Positions 41,761-55,600 are shown, counted from the first letter of the stretch. The stretch: DNA of 64,000 bases from Montifringilla adamsi (GCA_017590115.1 JAGGNK010010892.1:4516813-4580812), one strand, 5' to 3'. Numbers and translations: made by a program. The notes: generated by a model not told the origin, from the sequence alone.

Positions 41761-43034
41761 CACACTTCCCCAGCTGATTTTCATGGCAGGTTTCAGCCAT
41801 CCTGGCATTTTCTCTGCCTATTCTCTCCAGCCCCCTGAACCCCGCCATCAAGCAGCTATTATTAGTCCCATTTCTTGGCATAGCCAGGAGCTGTGTCAAA
41901 GCCCACCAGTCTATTTATAGAGTGCTGTGAGCTGGTTTGTTACTTGTGTTAATTGAATTAATCCCTTCTGAAGAAAAGAAAAGACTTGAAGAGCTCAAGT
42001 TCAGTCCCTGGGACAACATTCCCAAACTGTGGGGATCCAGGTAGCATCTCAGGCCGCTGGATGCCCTGACAATGCTTAGCCCTCAGCACCAGGGAAGGGC
42101 TGCTGAGCTCAGTGTTCCCAGGAATTCATGGAAGGGGATGAAACCAACCCTGCCCTGAAGGACTGAGACTCGTGAAACTCTGCAAGGGATGTAAGGGAAA
42201 TAGCTTTTATTATCTAGATAAATTTTAGTCTAGATATTAGCAGATTTAGATATGCAATATGTACTTAACAGATGGATTCATCCGTCACTATGCAGAAAAC
42301 ATAGCAAAAAAAGTGTACCTGACTTAAGAATCACTGGGATCTCTAAGTCCTTTAGAGTGTTTCTGTCTGCTTTGGGGCATAATTAGTCCCTACAAAGTTT
42401 CTTTCATCTCATGTGGGCTTTTCTCTTATGTGTTCCTGTAAGATAACCACAGTCAGCTGGGCTTTCACAGTGGGAAAATGCTTATGCCACTGCATGGCAG
42501 CTCGTATGTTATCAGGGCAGGATCATTTAATCATGGAACAAGATGCTGGATGGGAAAAAGCAGCACCCAGAAGCTAAAATAATTTCAGAAAGGCAAAAGT
42601 CGTCACACATTAATGCCCAGTCACTACCTCCTGCAGCTTGGGCTCTCTCATGCTCTTAAGACCAAGTGGTATCAGTAGCAGGGGTGTCAATCAGATAATG
42701 GACATAAATTATTAATAAAATCACTACATGAGCTGCAGAATGTAAAATCCACCGTCATGTTTGCAATTCGACTGGGACATTTTTTGGTTTAATTCCCAGC
42801 TTGCAAATGAAAATGCTGTTTCCTTCCTGCCTGGCACTGGGAATAAGCTTCTCTTGGACTGCAGAGTTGGTGGGACACACTGCCCATGAATCTGGATTCT
42901 GCAGCTCTCCTGGGGTTTTTATAACTCAACAGCTAAAGCTTTGATAAATGTCACTTCTCTCTGCTGCTGCCACCTCTCTCTGATGACCTGGCAATGTGAC
43001 ACCATCAAGACTGTGGACATCCCATCCCCAGTAG
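41761..43034. other. Intergenic, AT-rich, repeat-poor
   Basis: AT-rich unique sequence centred on 42,180-42,790, with ATCTAGATAAATTTTAGTCT and TAGATATTAGCAGATTTAGA near 42,220. No coding signal. Confidence 0.4.
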
Positions 43035-43165
43035 TGTGCAAGGCCAGCTTGGATGGGGCTTGGAGCAACCTGGTCCTGGTGGATGGTGTCCCTGCCCATG
43101 GCAGGGGGATTGAACTGGGTGAATTTTAAGGTCTCTTCCAACCCAAACCATTCTATGATCCATCT
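43035..43165 (+). mobile_element. CR1 LINE 3' fragment
   Basis: Forward tail from GTGCAAGGCCAGCTTGGATG to CCCAAACCATTCTATGATCC, with the canonical terminus. Confidence 0.9.
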
Positions 43166-43389
43166 TTATAATTCCAAGAGGTCTGGAGCACAAGGAGACC
43201 TTGATGGATGTGATTTCTTTCCCTGACTCAGAGGACATTCCAGGAAGATCTTCCTGTGCTAAGCCCATAACAGAGGCACAGGAAGGATGGAAGAGACTTA
43301 TATCCCAGGAAAAGGCTGTGTTTGAAGCCTGAGGGATGTTTCCCCATTTCTAGCTGGAAATCCACTTTCAGCATAAGGGCTTTGAGTTA

Positions 43390-43850
43390 AGTGCTGCACC
43401 TTCCCTGCAAGAGCCCCATCCCTGCGGGGCGCTCCTGGCCGGTGCTTGGCTGACAGCCCCACGCTCCCTGGACCTGCCCCTTCCCAGGAGCGGGGCCAGG
43501 GCCATCTCCGGGCCGAGATTCAGCGTCGCTCCCTGGGAAGAGCTGCAGGATCTCCCGCTGTCAGCAGATGCCAGCAAAGAGCCGCTCTGCAGCCACCGGC
43601 GCTGCCGCGGGCTGGGGGTGGCCGGGGACCCCCGGGCACATTCTGCCCCCACCCACCGTCCGGGTGGGCGCTGCCTGCCGAGGGACAAAGCCTTGTGGGG
43701 ATTCGGGGGGCCTTTGCCACCGGCTGAGAACCCCCAGCCTCAGCTCACGAACTGGAGCATCTGCGGCTGCTGCAGAACTGGTGGCACAACCAGGGACGGG
43801 GTGACCCTCTGGCCCGTGTCACCACGCGTGGCTTCGTGCTACACGGGTGC
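43390..43850. promoter_or_regulatory. GC-rich, CpG-bearing patch
   Basis: About 460 bp of CpG-rich sequence midway between SNTA1 and the CBFA2T2 candidate. No splice-flanked coding exon recognised. It could be an orphan CpG island or an upstream first exon of CBFA2T2. Confidence 0.3.
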
Positions 43851-43889
43851 AGGGGACACGCTGCCACTGCCCGCTCAGCCTGCTGGCTT

Positions 43890-44015
43890 TGAGAGTCACA
43901 GACTGGTTTGGGTTGGAAGGGACCTTAAAAACCATCTAATCCAACCCTGCTGCCATAGCAGGGACACCTCTGCTAAACCAGGCTGCTGGAAGCCCCATCC
44001 AAGCTGGCCTTGATG
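43890..44015 (-). mobile_element. CR1 LINE 3' fragment
   Basis: Reverse tail: GAGTCACAGACTGGTTTGGG, TTGGAAGGGACCTTAAAAAC, CATCTAATCCAACCCTGCTG. Confidence 0.91.
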
Positions 44016-45799
44016 TCCCAACTCTGGGGCATCCACGTCTTCTCTGGGAAACCCTGTCCTGCATCTCACTGCTGCCGCTGTACAAATATTCCCTCTTTAC
44101 CTGGGCTAAGAGGGCACTGGGGAGGAACCCTCACCTCTTCTCACTGCTCAGTTATTCTGGGCTCTGGGTCGGCCCCAGCGCCGGTTTTTGGGGGGCGATG
44201 TCCAACAGGATCCTCCCACATGCCCTGACTTTCTGCTTAGCACCCAGGGCACAAACCCTCCCCTCCCCTTAACCCACCCTCCCCTTCCTCACCCAATTCC
44301 TCTCCTAAAGACTTGGGAGGCACCTCCTGCTCCCTCCCAGCTTGGCAGGCGTGTGTGTGACGCCCCTGCTTCGCAACAAGAGCTATTTTTACCTTTAAAA
44401 TATTCATGCTCCCCCGGCTCAGCCTCGTGCACTCCCCGTGTCCCCAGTTCCTGGCTGGATCCCTGCTGCAGCTGGGATCAGGCTCTGCTTGTGTCCCCAA
44501 GCACCCTGCAGCTGAGGGGGATGCAGGAGGAGCCCACACACTGCCCCATTAAAAGCTCTTTTTCCAGCCCGACAAGTAGCTGGAACTTGTTTTATAGGAG
44601 GATGTACACATACATATGTGGTTCCTGCTATTTCCCCTTCCCTCCCTGCTATTTTCCCCTTCCTCACTGTCTTCTCAGGTCTCTCAAGTGAGCTCAGGGC
44701 TGCCCAGGGGAGCAGTGCTGGCAGTTTTGCCAGGTCTTTTTCATGGTCAAGGAAGGGTGCTGGACCTGGAAAAGCCTCAGTTCCTTGGATTTAGGTGCCA
44801 GGAAGGGTCTGTGATGACTCCCCATCCTCTCCCGAGCTGCTGAACCCCACGTGCCTCTGGGTAGCCCAGCACTGTCCCAAGCCCTGGGGACACACTGCCC
44901 ATTTCAATGCTGCTTTGAGGGGCACCCTAAACTAAACAGCAGGGGGATACCTCGAACCCACAAGACTCCAGGAAGGCTGAGCAGGGGGATACCTCAGTAT
45001 TCCAGGGTGGATGCTCCAGGCACGATCCTTAGGGGGCTTTTGCAGGGGCTGGAGGGGCTGCAGAAAGGGAATGGGGGGCATCATGCCTGCTGTGAGTTCC
45101 CCATCCAGCTCATGGCATCTCCAGAGGAGTCCCCTGGCATGAGGGGGATGGCAGGGATGGCAGCAGTGGCCCCCCAGGGGAAGGACACCCGTGACCATCC
45201 CCCCTTGCCCCAGGCTGGCCCCCTCTCACCTCTGCTACAGCCCTTTGCTCCTCTCCAAAGGGAGGTTTTAATTTACCCTCTTGGCTGGCGAAACCCTATC
45301 CCGAGCAATTCCCCAGCCATTCCTCCGAATCGCAGTAACTACCTCATTACTTTGATATTAATAGAATTCATATGGCCTGGAGAAGATAATTGAAATTAGC
45401 CTCGTGGCGAGGGGGAGCCGAGGGGCCGGGGGCTGAGCTGGGTGAGGGGCTGAGCTGTGGCAGGGGGTGAGCCCTGACCCCTGGCTGGATCCTGGCCTCC
45501 AGAGTGGGTCCTGGAGCTAGCAGTGCCCACAGGGATGGAGCATTGCCTGTGGTTTGTACAAAACTGGGGAGCAGGATGAACACCCATCCCGCTGTCCATC
45601 AGACCGTGAGGATCCCTGGCCAGCCCCTGTCCTGGCTCTCGAGCCATTGACCCTCTCACTGTCCCCTGCCTTGTCCCCAGCTCCAGGCCAGGCCATGCAA
45701 TAACCCCCATCAACATCTCCATTGCCGTTCTTTCTGGGACAAAAAACAAAAGTGGGAAAACCAAGGTTCGTTATCTGCAAAAGCACAAAGGCAGCCCGA
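44016..45799. other. Intergenic, with one AT-rich conserved-looking block
   Basis: Mostly GC-rich with nothing recognised. At 45,255-45,415 an AT-rich stretch with several TAAT cores (TTGATATTAATAGAATTCAT, GATAATTGAAATTAGC) contrasts with its surroundings and could be a conserved noncoding element. Confidence 0.35.
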
Positions 45800-46110
45800 A
45801 TGGCTGTCACAGGCCTTGCCACCGCCGGCAGGACCCTGAGGGAGCCGTCCCGCCGCCCCTCCGGCCGGGTCCCTGCGGCTCCCGCCCCACCTGCTCCCCG
45901 TCAGATGGGAGGTGACCCCCACAAAGGCCTGGGCCGCGTCTGTCCCCCTTGGGCTTTGCCCCGACACGTGTCACCTTAACCTCCTCCTTGGGACCAGCTG
46001 CTGCCAGGGGACCCTCCTTTGTGGCCCCGGCGAGCGGCAGACGAGTCTCCCCATCTGGCCGGCGAGGCCTCGTCTGTTGGAGACCCCCTGCCCTGGCTCC
46101 TAACGGCATT
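45800..46110. promoter_or_regulatory. GC-rich, CpG-bearing patch
   Basis: About 300 bp with many CpGs and GCCGTCCCGCCGCCCC-type GC boxes. No coding exon recognised. Possible orphan CpG island. Confidence 0.28.
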
Positions 46111-47194
46111 AACCTCGCCCTGCCCGTTCCCACCCCCTCAACTGCCACCGAGCGCACCAGGTCCCCAGGCTGGGACAGACTGCATCCCTCAGGGACTTAC
46201 CACACCCTCACCCACCCCTGACACCCGGGCATCCCTGGCTGCACTCCTGCCCCTGCCTGAGGGTATCCCGGGCATCCCTTCCTGCGCCTCCAGCCTCCTC
46301 TGTCTGCACGGATCGGGCAGGACCAGGCAGGATGAGGAATTTGCCTCCAGGGGCTTAAAAAAATCCCGCACACCTGTGACTGCAGGTGGGACGAGTCCAG
46401 CCCCAGAGCTTAGGAGCAGCACAGGGGCTTCATCCCAACCCCCACCACCGACCCACATCTCTCTGCCCCTTGTTGAGCCCAGGACTGAGCTCCCATGGGG
46501 ACTGGGGGATGCTGCGGCACCCGGGGTGCCCGGCAAGCAGGGGACCATCGGGGGTGGGCTGTGAGGAGCAGCAGGGTCAGGCCCTGCAGCATGAAGGAGC
46601 AGGAGAATAGGTGAGGGAACAGGAGAGTGGCGGGATGAATTCGATGAAGGAGCTGAGACAGAAGCTGGCATTCCCTGGCTGCCCTGTCAGTGAAGTCCCC
46701 GGGCCAGGACAAGGCGAGGTGACACCCTCCCTCCCTCCTTCCCTCCCTCCCTTCATCCAGCCAGCCGTCCCCGAGGAGGCCTTATCTGCCGCTAATGCTT
46801 CGCAGCAGCCGCCCTCCCCAAAGCTTGCGGGCTTGGCAAGATGCTCCGAGACTGCATTTGCTCCAAATGGATTGTATCAGGGGGAGAACAAAGCACTGGA
46901 GAGTTTTCAAAGCAGAGTTGTGATCGCAGACCGCAGCAGAGGCGGCCAGTCCCCTCTGGTGGCACCTCACAGGGGACCCTCTGGGACCAGGCTGTGCCCC
47001 AAAACCCAGCAGGCAGTGGCTGCTGCCCCTCAGCTCAATGTCCCAGCCCTGGCTCTGCCATTCCCCAGTGGTGTCCGGGCAGGGGCCATTCAACAAGTTC
47101 TGGCCAGAAGACAACAGCTCCATTTTCACCAAAAAATGTTCTGCTGCAAAATCTGGCCTTGCTCCAGCTGCAAATGAAAAAATTACGTTGTTGG
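46111..47194. other. Intergenic, with a CCCT/CCTT run
   Basis: A (CCCT/CCTT)n run lies at about 46,727-46,758. The following 46,780-46,900 carries a CCTTATCTGCC GATA-type site. No gene recognised. Confidence 0.4.
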
Positions 47195-47218
47195 TTTTTT
47201 GTTTTTTTTTTTTTTTTT
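47195..47218. repeat. Poly-T tract next to an acceptor-like CAG
   Basis: Six T, one G, seventeen T, then CTTTCCTGCTGCAG, an excellent 3' splice-site shape on the plus strand ending at 47,232, but no exon after it could be supported. Confidence 0.85.
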
Positions 47219-50200
47219 CTTTCCTGCTGCAGAATTTCTTGGAAAGCTGGCATGGGGCAGGCATTGGAGCAAATGCTGACCTTGGCATCATGCCCTTGCC
47301 CACTTGTCTCCCCATCCCTGGTGCGGGAAGCTCCAGGCAGAGCAGCTGGCAGAGCGGATTTTTTTCTCTTAACACCCTCAAGAGCTTGGGGAGAAAAAGG
47401 GAAATATTCTCTCCTCTGCTGATGTGAGCATAAATTGCAATCACAGTCAGGAGCAGTGATAGTGTAGAGCTTCCCCTGCCCAGCCTGTGCTCTGAGCCCT
47501 TTGGAAAGGGATACAGGTGATGGCAGGACTGGGCCAGGGCACCACGGCCACATGGTGCATGAACCAAGGGGTGCTCTGTGCTCGTGGGGAGGTGTTCCCA
47601 AGGAAGCACTGGCACACAGGGAACCATGCCTGTCAGGAAGGGCTAGAGCAGAAGGAAGCAAGGAATGAGACCAGAAAGTCATGTTGGCTTGGCTTTCCCT
47701 TCAGATCCTCAGAAAAGATGGTGTCAGCAGTGAGTCAGCTTCTGGAAGTATGTGAAATCGTAATTGAAGAATGCTGAGAAAACAGCAAAATCCCACAGGG
47801 AAAAAAAAAATAAAATTGTGGGGCAAAAATATCCTGAACAACCTTCAAGCAAAAGCAAGTGTGGATCCTGGAGTCTTAGTGCTGGGTAGAGTCATGAAAG
47901 AGAAGAGGTTCAGCAACTGGACACATTTCAGGGAGCAAAGGGATAACTGCAGGATTGCATCAGGGATGGGGGAAAAGGAAAAGCCAACCCTGGGGCAGTG
48001 GCTCTCTGCTGTGGGACGGTCACAGGGCACCACATGGCCCCACAGCAGTGGGCTGGGGGGACACACAGGAGATCCCAGAGGCTCTCCCAATGCATTCCCA
48101 GCCTGTGGGAAGTGTCACAGGCACGAGGCTCCTCTGGAAAAGTGTCACAGGGAATCTGGGGAAACAATGGAGCTGCCCAAGGCCAGGCTCTGTAAGTGTG
48201 ACTGTCACATCATGAGGGACACAATAATCTGTGTCACTTTAGCAGGAGGAACAGGGCAGGGGCTGAGCCAGGAGGCACCAACATCCCCATGGCCATGGCA
48301 AGAGAGACTCGGAGCAAGCAAGGAGCCTTCTGCAGAAGGCATGGGGTGGTTCACATGAGAGCCAGAGGTGACAGAGGGGGAAAATCAAGCAAAATGTCAC
48401 AAATTCAGAAGCTCAAAGGAAAAGGAGGTCTGTGTGTCCTGTGGAGAGACGGTGAAAGGGGAAGAGAAGCTCAGGGGGGACAGTGCTGAGTGGTGGGATT
48501 GGGGAGAGGGGTCCTGCCCATTGCTGCTGGGGATCAAAACCAACCCCAGCCTTCCAGCCCTCCTGGAAAGGCCCCAACACCTGGCCAGGGACAAGAGCTG
48601 GGATCAAAGGCTGGGATGTACAGTCCTGGTGAAAATGCAGGGGAACGACAGAGCCAAACTCCAAGCAGCAGAGAAATGGAGCAGAGTGAACTTTGACTGG
48701 CTGTCCATGTAAACAGGGCTGTGAAACCTTCCCCTGCACACTGGAGAGAACCTGAGGGTAGGGAAAAGCCAGATGGAAACTCCACATAAACCCAGCCCAT
48801 GAGGGTACCACAGGTACCAGCAGGGCCTCAGGCTTCTGCCCCATCACAGCAGCACCACAAGCCACATCAGGTGAGATGAGGGCACAGCTGGGGGTGGGAA
48901 TTCATCCATGCACACACAACCTCCCCTGCCCTCTGGGACTGCACCTCATGCCTGGCAGTGCCCCCATGGCAGTGCGAGCTGGACACCGAACCATGGCTGA
49001 AGAGACCCGGGTGGGAACAGGGACTGTGCTGGGGGCCACACAAGTGTGAAACAGCAACCAAAATAAAAATTATTTTGTTATCACAGATAAATCAGACAAT
49101 CCACCCTGTTCAGTGTACTCTTCAAAGTGTGTGCACTGCATCAGACAAAAATGATGGCAGTAAGGGATAGCTGTGTCACAGGGGCTCCCAGCCCACACCA
49201 CAGGTAGGAGGAGCACCATACCCTCCACTTCCCGTGGGTGGAGGCACTGCAGGGCTGATGCTGCACTGTGACAGCTGTCATTGAGGGATGCTGCTCCAGA
49301 GCCTGACACATTCCCTGCATTTCCCTCCACAGGTGGGCACTGCCCACAGCTCTGGGAAGGAGCAGAGCCTCTGGCACAGCTGGGCTGAGCCTTGGCTTGC
49401 TGCTGGATCCTCTCTGGGCTCCCAAGAGCTAGCAGCAATGAGGAAACACTCGTAGGGACTGTGGGACAGGGAGTCAGGGGATGTCCTCCTCTGGTGGCTG
49501 GAGCCCTGGTGTCACCATCTGTGCAGCTGCAGATGTGCCCTCCAAACTGCCCTGGCCCCACAGAGCTCTTTGCCCTTGACAGGGAGGATGAACAAAGAGA
49601 TTTTGCATAATCCCCCATGATCTGCATAATGCATGGCCCCAAAACCTGCTGCTCTCACCCGCCACAGCACAAGGAGCCACTGGACCTTCCTCTCTCTTCT
49701 CAGCCTGATTCCTCTTCCCTGGCAATGTATCACTGCCAGGAGTGAAATCCTGCAATGATCAGCTCTGCCAGGTGTGGGTACCCTCAGCCCAGCATGTTTG
49801 GGGTGCTGCTGGAGGCACCCATATCCCGACAGGAAGCTTTTGGTCCAGCTGTGAACACCACACAGTCAGCTGGGGAGGGAAAAAACATGAAAGTGTGTGG
49901 GGACATTTTCACAGGAACACTTTGAGGGTGCCCTTGGCTCATCCTGAAAGGTCTCCACCTCCACTTGTCCCATCACTTCTATCCCACCCCCAGGGAAGGA
50001 AAATCCTGGAGGAGCTCAGGTGCTGAGCTTTGGCTGGAGCTGAGCACTTCAGAGCCACAAAATCCTGCTGCCTCGAGCGAGGAAAGAAACCTTCTCTGGG
50101 TGATGGCTGATTTTGCTTACAAATACAAAAGCAAAGCAAAAAGTAAGGCCCAGCAGTCCCTGCAGCCAGTGGTTGTGGTGCAGTGCCTGGATGTTTGCAG

Positions 50201-52560
50201 GGCTGGGAATGGCACATCCAGCACAGCCCTTTCCCTCAGCACCATGCACAGTGACGCTGTGACAGATACACTGTACAGTGGTGCCACACAGAAGTGGCCA
50301 GGCACAAAATCACCAGAAATCATCCAGAAATCACCTCAAAGGAAGAGTCCATCCAGATGGGAATCACCTTGGGATTCTCCCAAGCTCCTGCTCACCACAG
50401 GATGGGCACGAGCAGAGCTGGCAGCATCTCAGCATCTCCAACCGACTCCAATGACACCACCCGTAGGCTCCAAAATGTTGGGGAAAAATAAATATAGCTC
50501 AAAGGAGACTCAGAGATCGAAGAGAAATGGCCATTAGCAACCCTCCATCTGCAGTAAAGAGCCAGCCATGTCCGGCACTCCAGATCTAATGGGTTTTTAA
50601 TATTCTCGTGGCACGCACTGGGGTATAGATGGGAAGAGACACTTGGAGGTCTTGCATGAGCACCAGTACTCGGGGGGCTGCTCACAGAGTTCAGGCTCTT
50701 CCTTTCCCTGCCAGCTGCCTCGGAGATGTAGATGTTTCAATTATTCTGTCAAGCTGCATATTCCAAATTGAGGCCAGAGAAGTGTCTCTGTCTTATATAG
50801 AAAGAAAGGAAAAAATATATCCCTAAAAGGAAAAGAAATGAACTCAGAAATTAATAAGGCTGATTGACAATGCTGCTTTGGAAACTCTGGTACCATATGG
50901 CATCCTTGAATGGCTGCAGTGCTGTTAGGATGGAGCTGACCAGCTGGAGAGTTACTGTGGGTTGTTTGTAATTGTAATAATGGATATCAGATGGCTGGTG
51001 TGGAGCAGTTTATAAATGAGAACAGACAATGAGCCGCACTGTTTGTCAGGAAATCATTGCTGATATGGGCTTTGTGCTCCCCACCACTCCCGGGTGGAGC
51101 TGGCTGCTCCCAGGGCACCCTGGGCTGCCCGTGGGTCCGGCTCCGGTTGAGAAAGGCACACTCCTGGGGCAGGTACTGCATCACTGATCCACCAGGGTGG
51201 TCCAGCCAGGACTTCCAAAAAACCCCCTCACCCTTCTGGTGCTATGGGCAGAGCCCCAGGTGCCACTGGGAGATGGCAGCAAGGCCGATGTCCTGCTAAA
51301 GACATGGGGTGCAGCCAAGGGGCCTCCCCGAAGAAGCCAAAGCAAACGGAGACCCAACGGGATCCACCGGAGCCTCTGGAGCCAGTCAGGATCACAGGGC
51401 TGCTGGGGGCTCGGATACTGACACTTCCAGATTGGTTTTTGTGCTGAACAGCCGGAAAAATCATGACATTTCAGAATTTGCCAGTTAATGGATTTTTTTT
51501 TTTTTTAAAGTCAGTAACAGTGAAATTCATTATTTCAATTTCTGCTGATTTCCAACTCCACGGTTGAGCACATAAAGCGAAGCCTGAGTTTGGAACGAAA
51601 ATGTCTCACACTTGTTCCCCCCTCTTTTCCAAAATGAACTTCCAGCCAAATTAACACAGGACATTGCCCAGCTGGAATGTCCCCTTGCTCCAGCTGAAGC
51701 CACCCTGTGCCACATGGCCCAGCAGTCCAGGGCTGTGAGCCCCAGCCCAGAGGACCCAGGGCAGGAGAAGGCTGGGTGAGAAGGCTGGGAGAGAAGGCTG
51801 CCTTCAAGGCTCAGCTATAACAACTACTGTTAATTCCTGAGTGGTCCTGGATTTTTTTTTTTACCCTAAAAGCTATTTAAAAAGAAGTGATAACCTGACT
51901 GTATTGTGCATATTCCCTCATCACCCGAAGCCCTTCAGCAGTGCCAGGTGATGTTGCAGGGCAGGACGGGCACAGCCACATGTCCATACACACTCAAACC
52001 CAAGCACAGCTGGGTGCTCCAGCAGGTCTTATTTTGGGATCATCAGCCCCTGGGCAGGGATGGAAGGAGTCCTGGCACTGCTGGGCCCCCTCCCGCTCGC
52101 CTTCAGGCGATGGCATGTCTGCTGAGGGGGCCAGGGCACGGCAGCAGGCAGAGCTTTCTAGGAAAGCCATCTCCGTGGGAAGGAGGCCAGCCTGGAGCTG
52201 CAGCCACGGCACGTGCCAAGCACCGGGCAGAGCATCCTGAGCTGCCATGCCCCTCTGCAGGGCATCTCTGCAGCCTGGAAATGCTCCCACCACTCCTTCT
52301 GGCTGCACGGAGAGACTGCAGGTGCTCTGGGAGCCCCCCAGCCTGGACAGCAGCTGCCCTGTGCCCTCCTGGGTCTGGGGGCACATGGAAGGGTGGGCAG
52401 AGGTGCTGGAGGTGCAGGGGAACAGCCTGGGGGGGATCATATCCAACCATCATCCTCAGCTAAACCCCTCCCTCAGCTCCATCCTTTTCAGCTCTCACTA
52501 CCTGTAACAGAATTGCTGCTCTTTGGTTTGGTTTGGATAAGAAATTAAATCTCACATATA
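47219..52560. other. Intergenic, no gene recognised
   Basis: Over 5 kb without a CR1 tail, LTR or conserved peptide, only a T14 run at 51,493-51,506 and a T11 run at 51,852-51,862. Low repeat content for this window. Confidence 0.45.
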
Positions 52561-52690
52561 TGTATAAATATATAGATATATATTCTACATAAATTATATA
52601 TTCATATTTAAATGTTGTATGTTCTTATATATTCATATTTAAATGTTTTATGTTCCTATATATAAAGGTTTCTTTTATATTATTCTTCTG
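52561..52690. repeat. AT-rich block with a 31-bp tandem duplication
   Basis: TTATATATTCATATTTAAAT and following 11 bp at 52594-52624 are repeated at 52625-52655 with one change. Surrounded by TATA-rich sequence. Confidence 0.93.
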
Positions 52691-55600
52691 TAGTATAAAA
52701 TTATTCCTTGGAAACCCCAGGGTGCAGAAATCCTCGCACAAAACCCTTGGTGAAGCTGGACACAGGCAGGCAAAGTGTCTGAAGTCCATGGTCAAAATCA
52801 GCAGGCAGGAAACCTTCTTCTAATCCATCACCCCTAACCAAGCTCTGTGGTTAATTCCCTGAAGAAATATGGAGTTGTGCTCCCTACCAGTTCTGAAAAC
52901 ATCCCTGTTTATATGGGGCATGGCTCCTCCTCAAAACTCCAGTCTTTCTTTTCTCCAGTTCAGAGAGGATTGTTTGAATCTGCCTATTTGCAGCCTTGGT
53001 TTTCAGGCTTTCATGTAAAATGCAACTTACCCATTCATTTTGATAGCAGAGATTACAGGTCTGTTTGATATATATCAGCCACTACTAAGGAAAAATTGAC
53101 ACCCCATTACTGTGCACCAAACATCATAGCTGAGTTTTAATTTATTTGTAAAGGGGTGCTGAGGTGTGGTGCACACATAAGAGTGCTTTGGACACCCCCT
53201 TTGAAGCTGGACCTGGGAAGCAGGAGGGCTGGTGGCATTCCCCAGACCCACCCATGGTGTGCTGTCCCCATGTCCCCACAGACCTGGCAGTGACCCGATC
53301 ACATCCCCCCAGTTTTAGCCTGAAGCTGTCACTCAGTAGAAAAACTCCCCCTCTTTCTCCAGCTCAACTTTGGCTGACCTCGTCAGCAAGCTGAGCTAAT
53401 TGAAGGAAGGGAAGTCGGGGAGCAGCCCAGGGCCCGTCCTGCGGGGTGCCGCTGTCACAGCGCCCTGGTGGCATCGCCAGCCCCGCTGCCCAGCGCTGAG
53501 CCGCGGCTCCCCGAGTCACTTCGGCGGGGCAGATGGATTCCTTACCGCTCGCTATCACCTTTTAAATCACCGCCACTGCAAGCCCTGACAAGCACTGTCA
53601 GCAGTTCCAATGCAAAGAGGATTAGGTTTCAAAAGAAAGAGGCATTCAACACGAACCCTACACAAACACACTCGTTTTTCCGGCACAGCCACTCTGGAAA
53701 GGCTCAACACCCCAGGCTGGCTGCAGCCCCTCCCTGGCACCCGAGCACCCTAAACTTCATGTGGTTTAGCTAGCTCAGCTTGCCTTGCTGTCACTTTTGG
53801 GGTGTCATCTGTTTGATCAGTCCCCATCACCCCCGTGCCTGTGGCGGGGCCCCACGGCAGCCAGGCTGGAGTCGCTGCTGGTTTTTGTTTTACGGGGTGA
53901 CAGAGCCTCCCCACATCCTCCCACCCACGCACTGTCAGTGGGTTTGCTTTGCTCTGCCTGGCAGGGAACGGCCCCAGAAATTGCTGTCACTTTGTCATCC
54001 TACGGTGGGTGGCAGCCAGGTGTCCCCTCACAATGGGACAATGTCTGTGGGATCTGTGTGCTGCTGGAGGGATGGATTTGGAATTCCCAGCTCTGCTCCG
54101 AGCCCTGGTGCATCAGCATCCCATATCTCCTTTCTCCCCTTCCATGGGAGGGTGAAAAATCACCAAGAATCTGCTGGAGGGAGTTGAAAATCCAAAGTAG
54201 GAGCCAGCTGAGCACCAGGACAGGCACATGGTGGCTGTGAGCATGGATCCTGCACAGCCACGCCACCCCAAAATCCTCTGGGAAAAGTGCACCCAGAGGC
54301 AGAGGCAGGAATGTGAGGGGATCAGCACCCTAGACAAGAGGGAAGAGTCATCCTGAGCTGGGAGGAGGAGGATGGAAGCACCATGGGATGAAGGTGCGTT
54401 AGGAGCAGAGGGCTCAAATAAAATCCAACAGGGCATGATGGTAGAAGTCATGAGCTGCAAAACACACCAAAAATTCCTTCTGCTTCAGACATCAACAAAA
54501 AATATCCTGTTAAACCCAAAATCAGGCTCCTACTCCAGCCTCTACTCATTTGCTGTTTACTGCCCAACACCTCCAAGGTGGCAGCTGACTTTTGCTTTGT
54601 GGCTGTGGCCACTCACATCCCGTTGCTGGAAAATGATAAAAAATATTTTAAAATAACATAGCAAACCCCAAAAAGTGCTGGGTGCTCGCATGAGGATGGG
54701 GATGGCCACAATGCCTTCATGGAGGAGCAGCAGAAGCTGTGGTGTGTGAGCAACATCCCCAAGCCTGGCTGTGCTCTGACAGGGGCTGTGGTGGTGATTT
54801 GCAAAACCATCACTGCTTAGGGAAACGATGGGATTTACTCCCAGGTGCAGGTCTGGCTGGAAGGGAGAACAGCAGCCAGGCTGGTGGCGATGCTGCCACC
54901 CAAGGAGCAGCACGGGACTGCCCTTCTGCCTCCCCAGGGCCCTGTGGACAAGGGACTGCTCCGAGCATCCCCAAATCCTTCATCCCCAGCCCATCTGCCG
55001 CTCCAATCCCGCTCCCTGCCTGCGACGTCGGGGTGGCTCCCACTCCTCATTAGAGGTCGCAGCCCCTGAGCAAAGATTAATCTGGCACTTGTGCGAATTT
55101 ATCTGCTTGAAAAGAGAGGGACTGGCTCTGACCTCGCAGTCTGGAGACTGGTGGGGAGTTTACTGTCCCCTGAGCTGTCAAGCCAATTCCCTGCAGTACC
55201 AAGCTGTTGTTCTTGGCATCTGCTAGGCAGAAAGGCTGTGAAACTCCCCAAATATCTGTTTGTTTTAAAAGGTAAATATTAATTTCAGGATGCTGTTTAC
55301 ATAAGCAGACTCTTGCAGCTTGAACTCACTGCCTTTTGCTGGTGTCACATGGCATTAGTGTGTATTTAACATTTATTTAACTCTCCTTGGCCCTGCTTGT
55401 GCCAGATGGCAGGCAGCCTGCACGGCCAGGCAGGGCTCAGCTCGGGGCTGCTCCAAGCGTGACAAGGGGCTGGATTGAGGCTGCAAAGTTAAAAGTTTGA
55501 GCAGTTTTGTGCCTGCAGGTTCCTGAATGGCACCAAACCACACTGTGGGTTTGTGTCCCCAAGGCTGGGTGGTGTCCCTGCCTTCACACACCAAAAGCAA

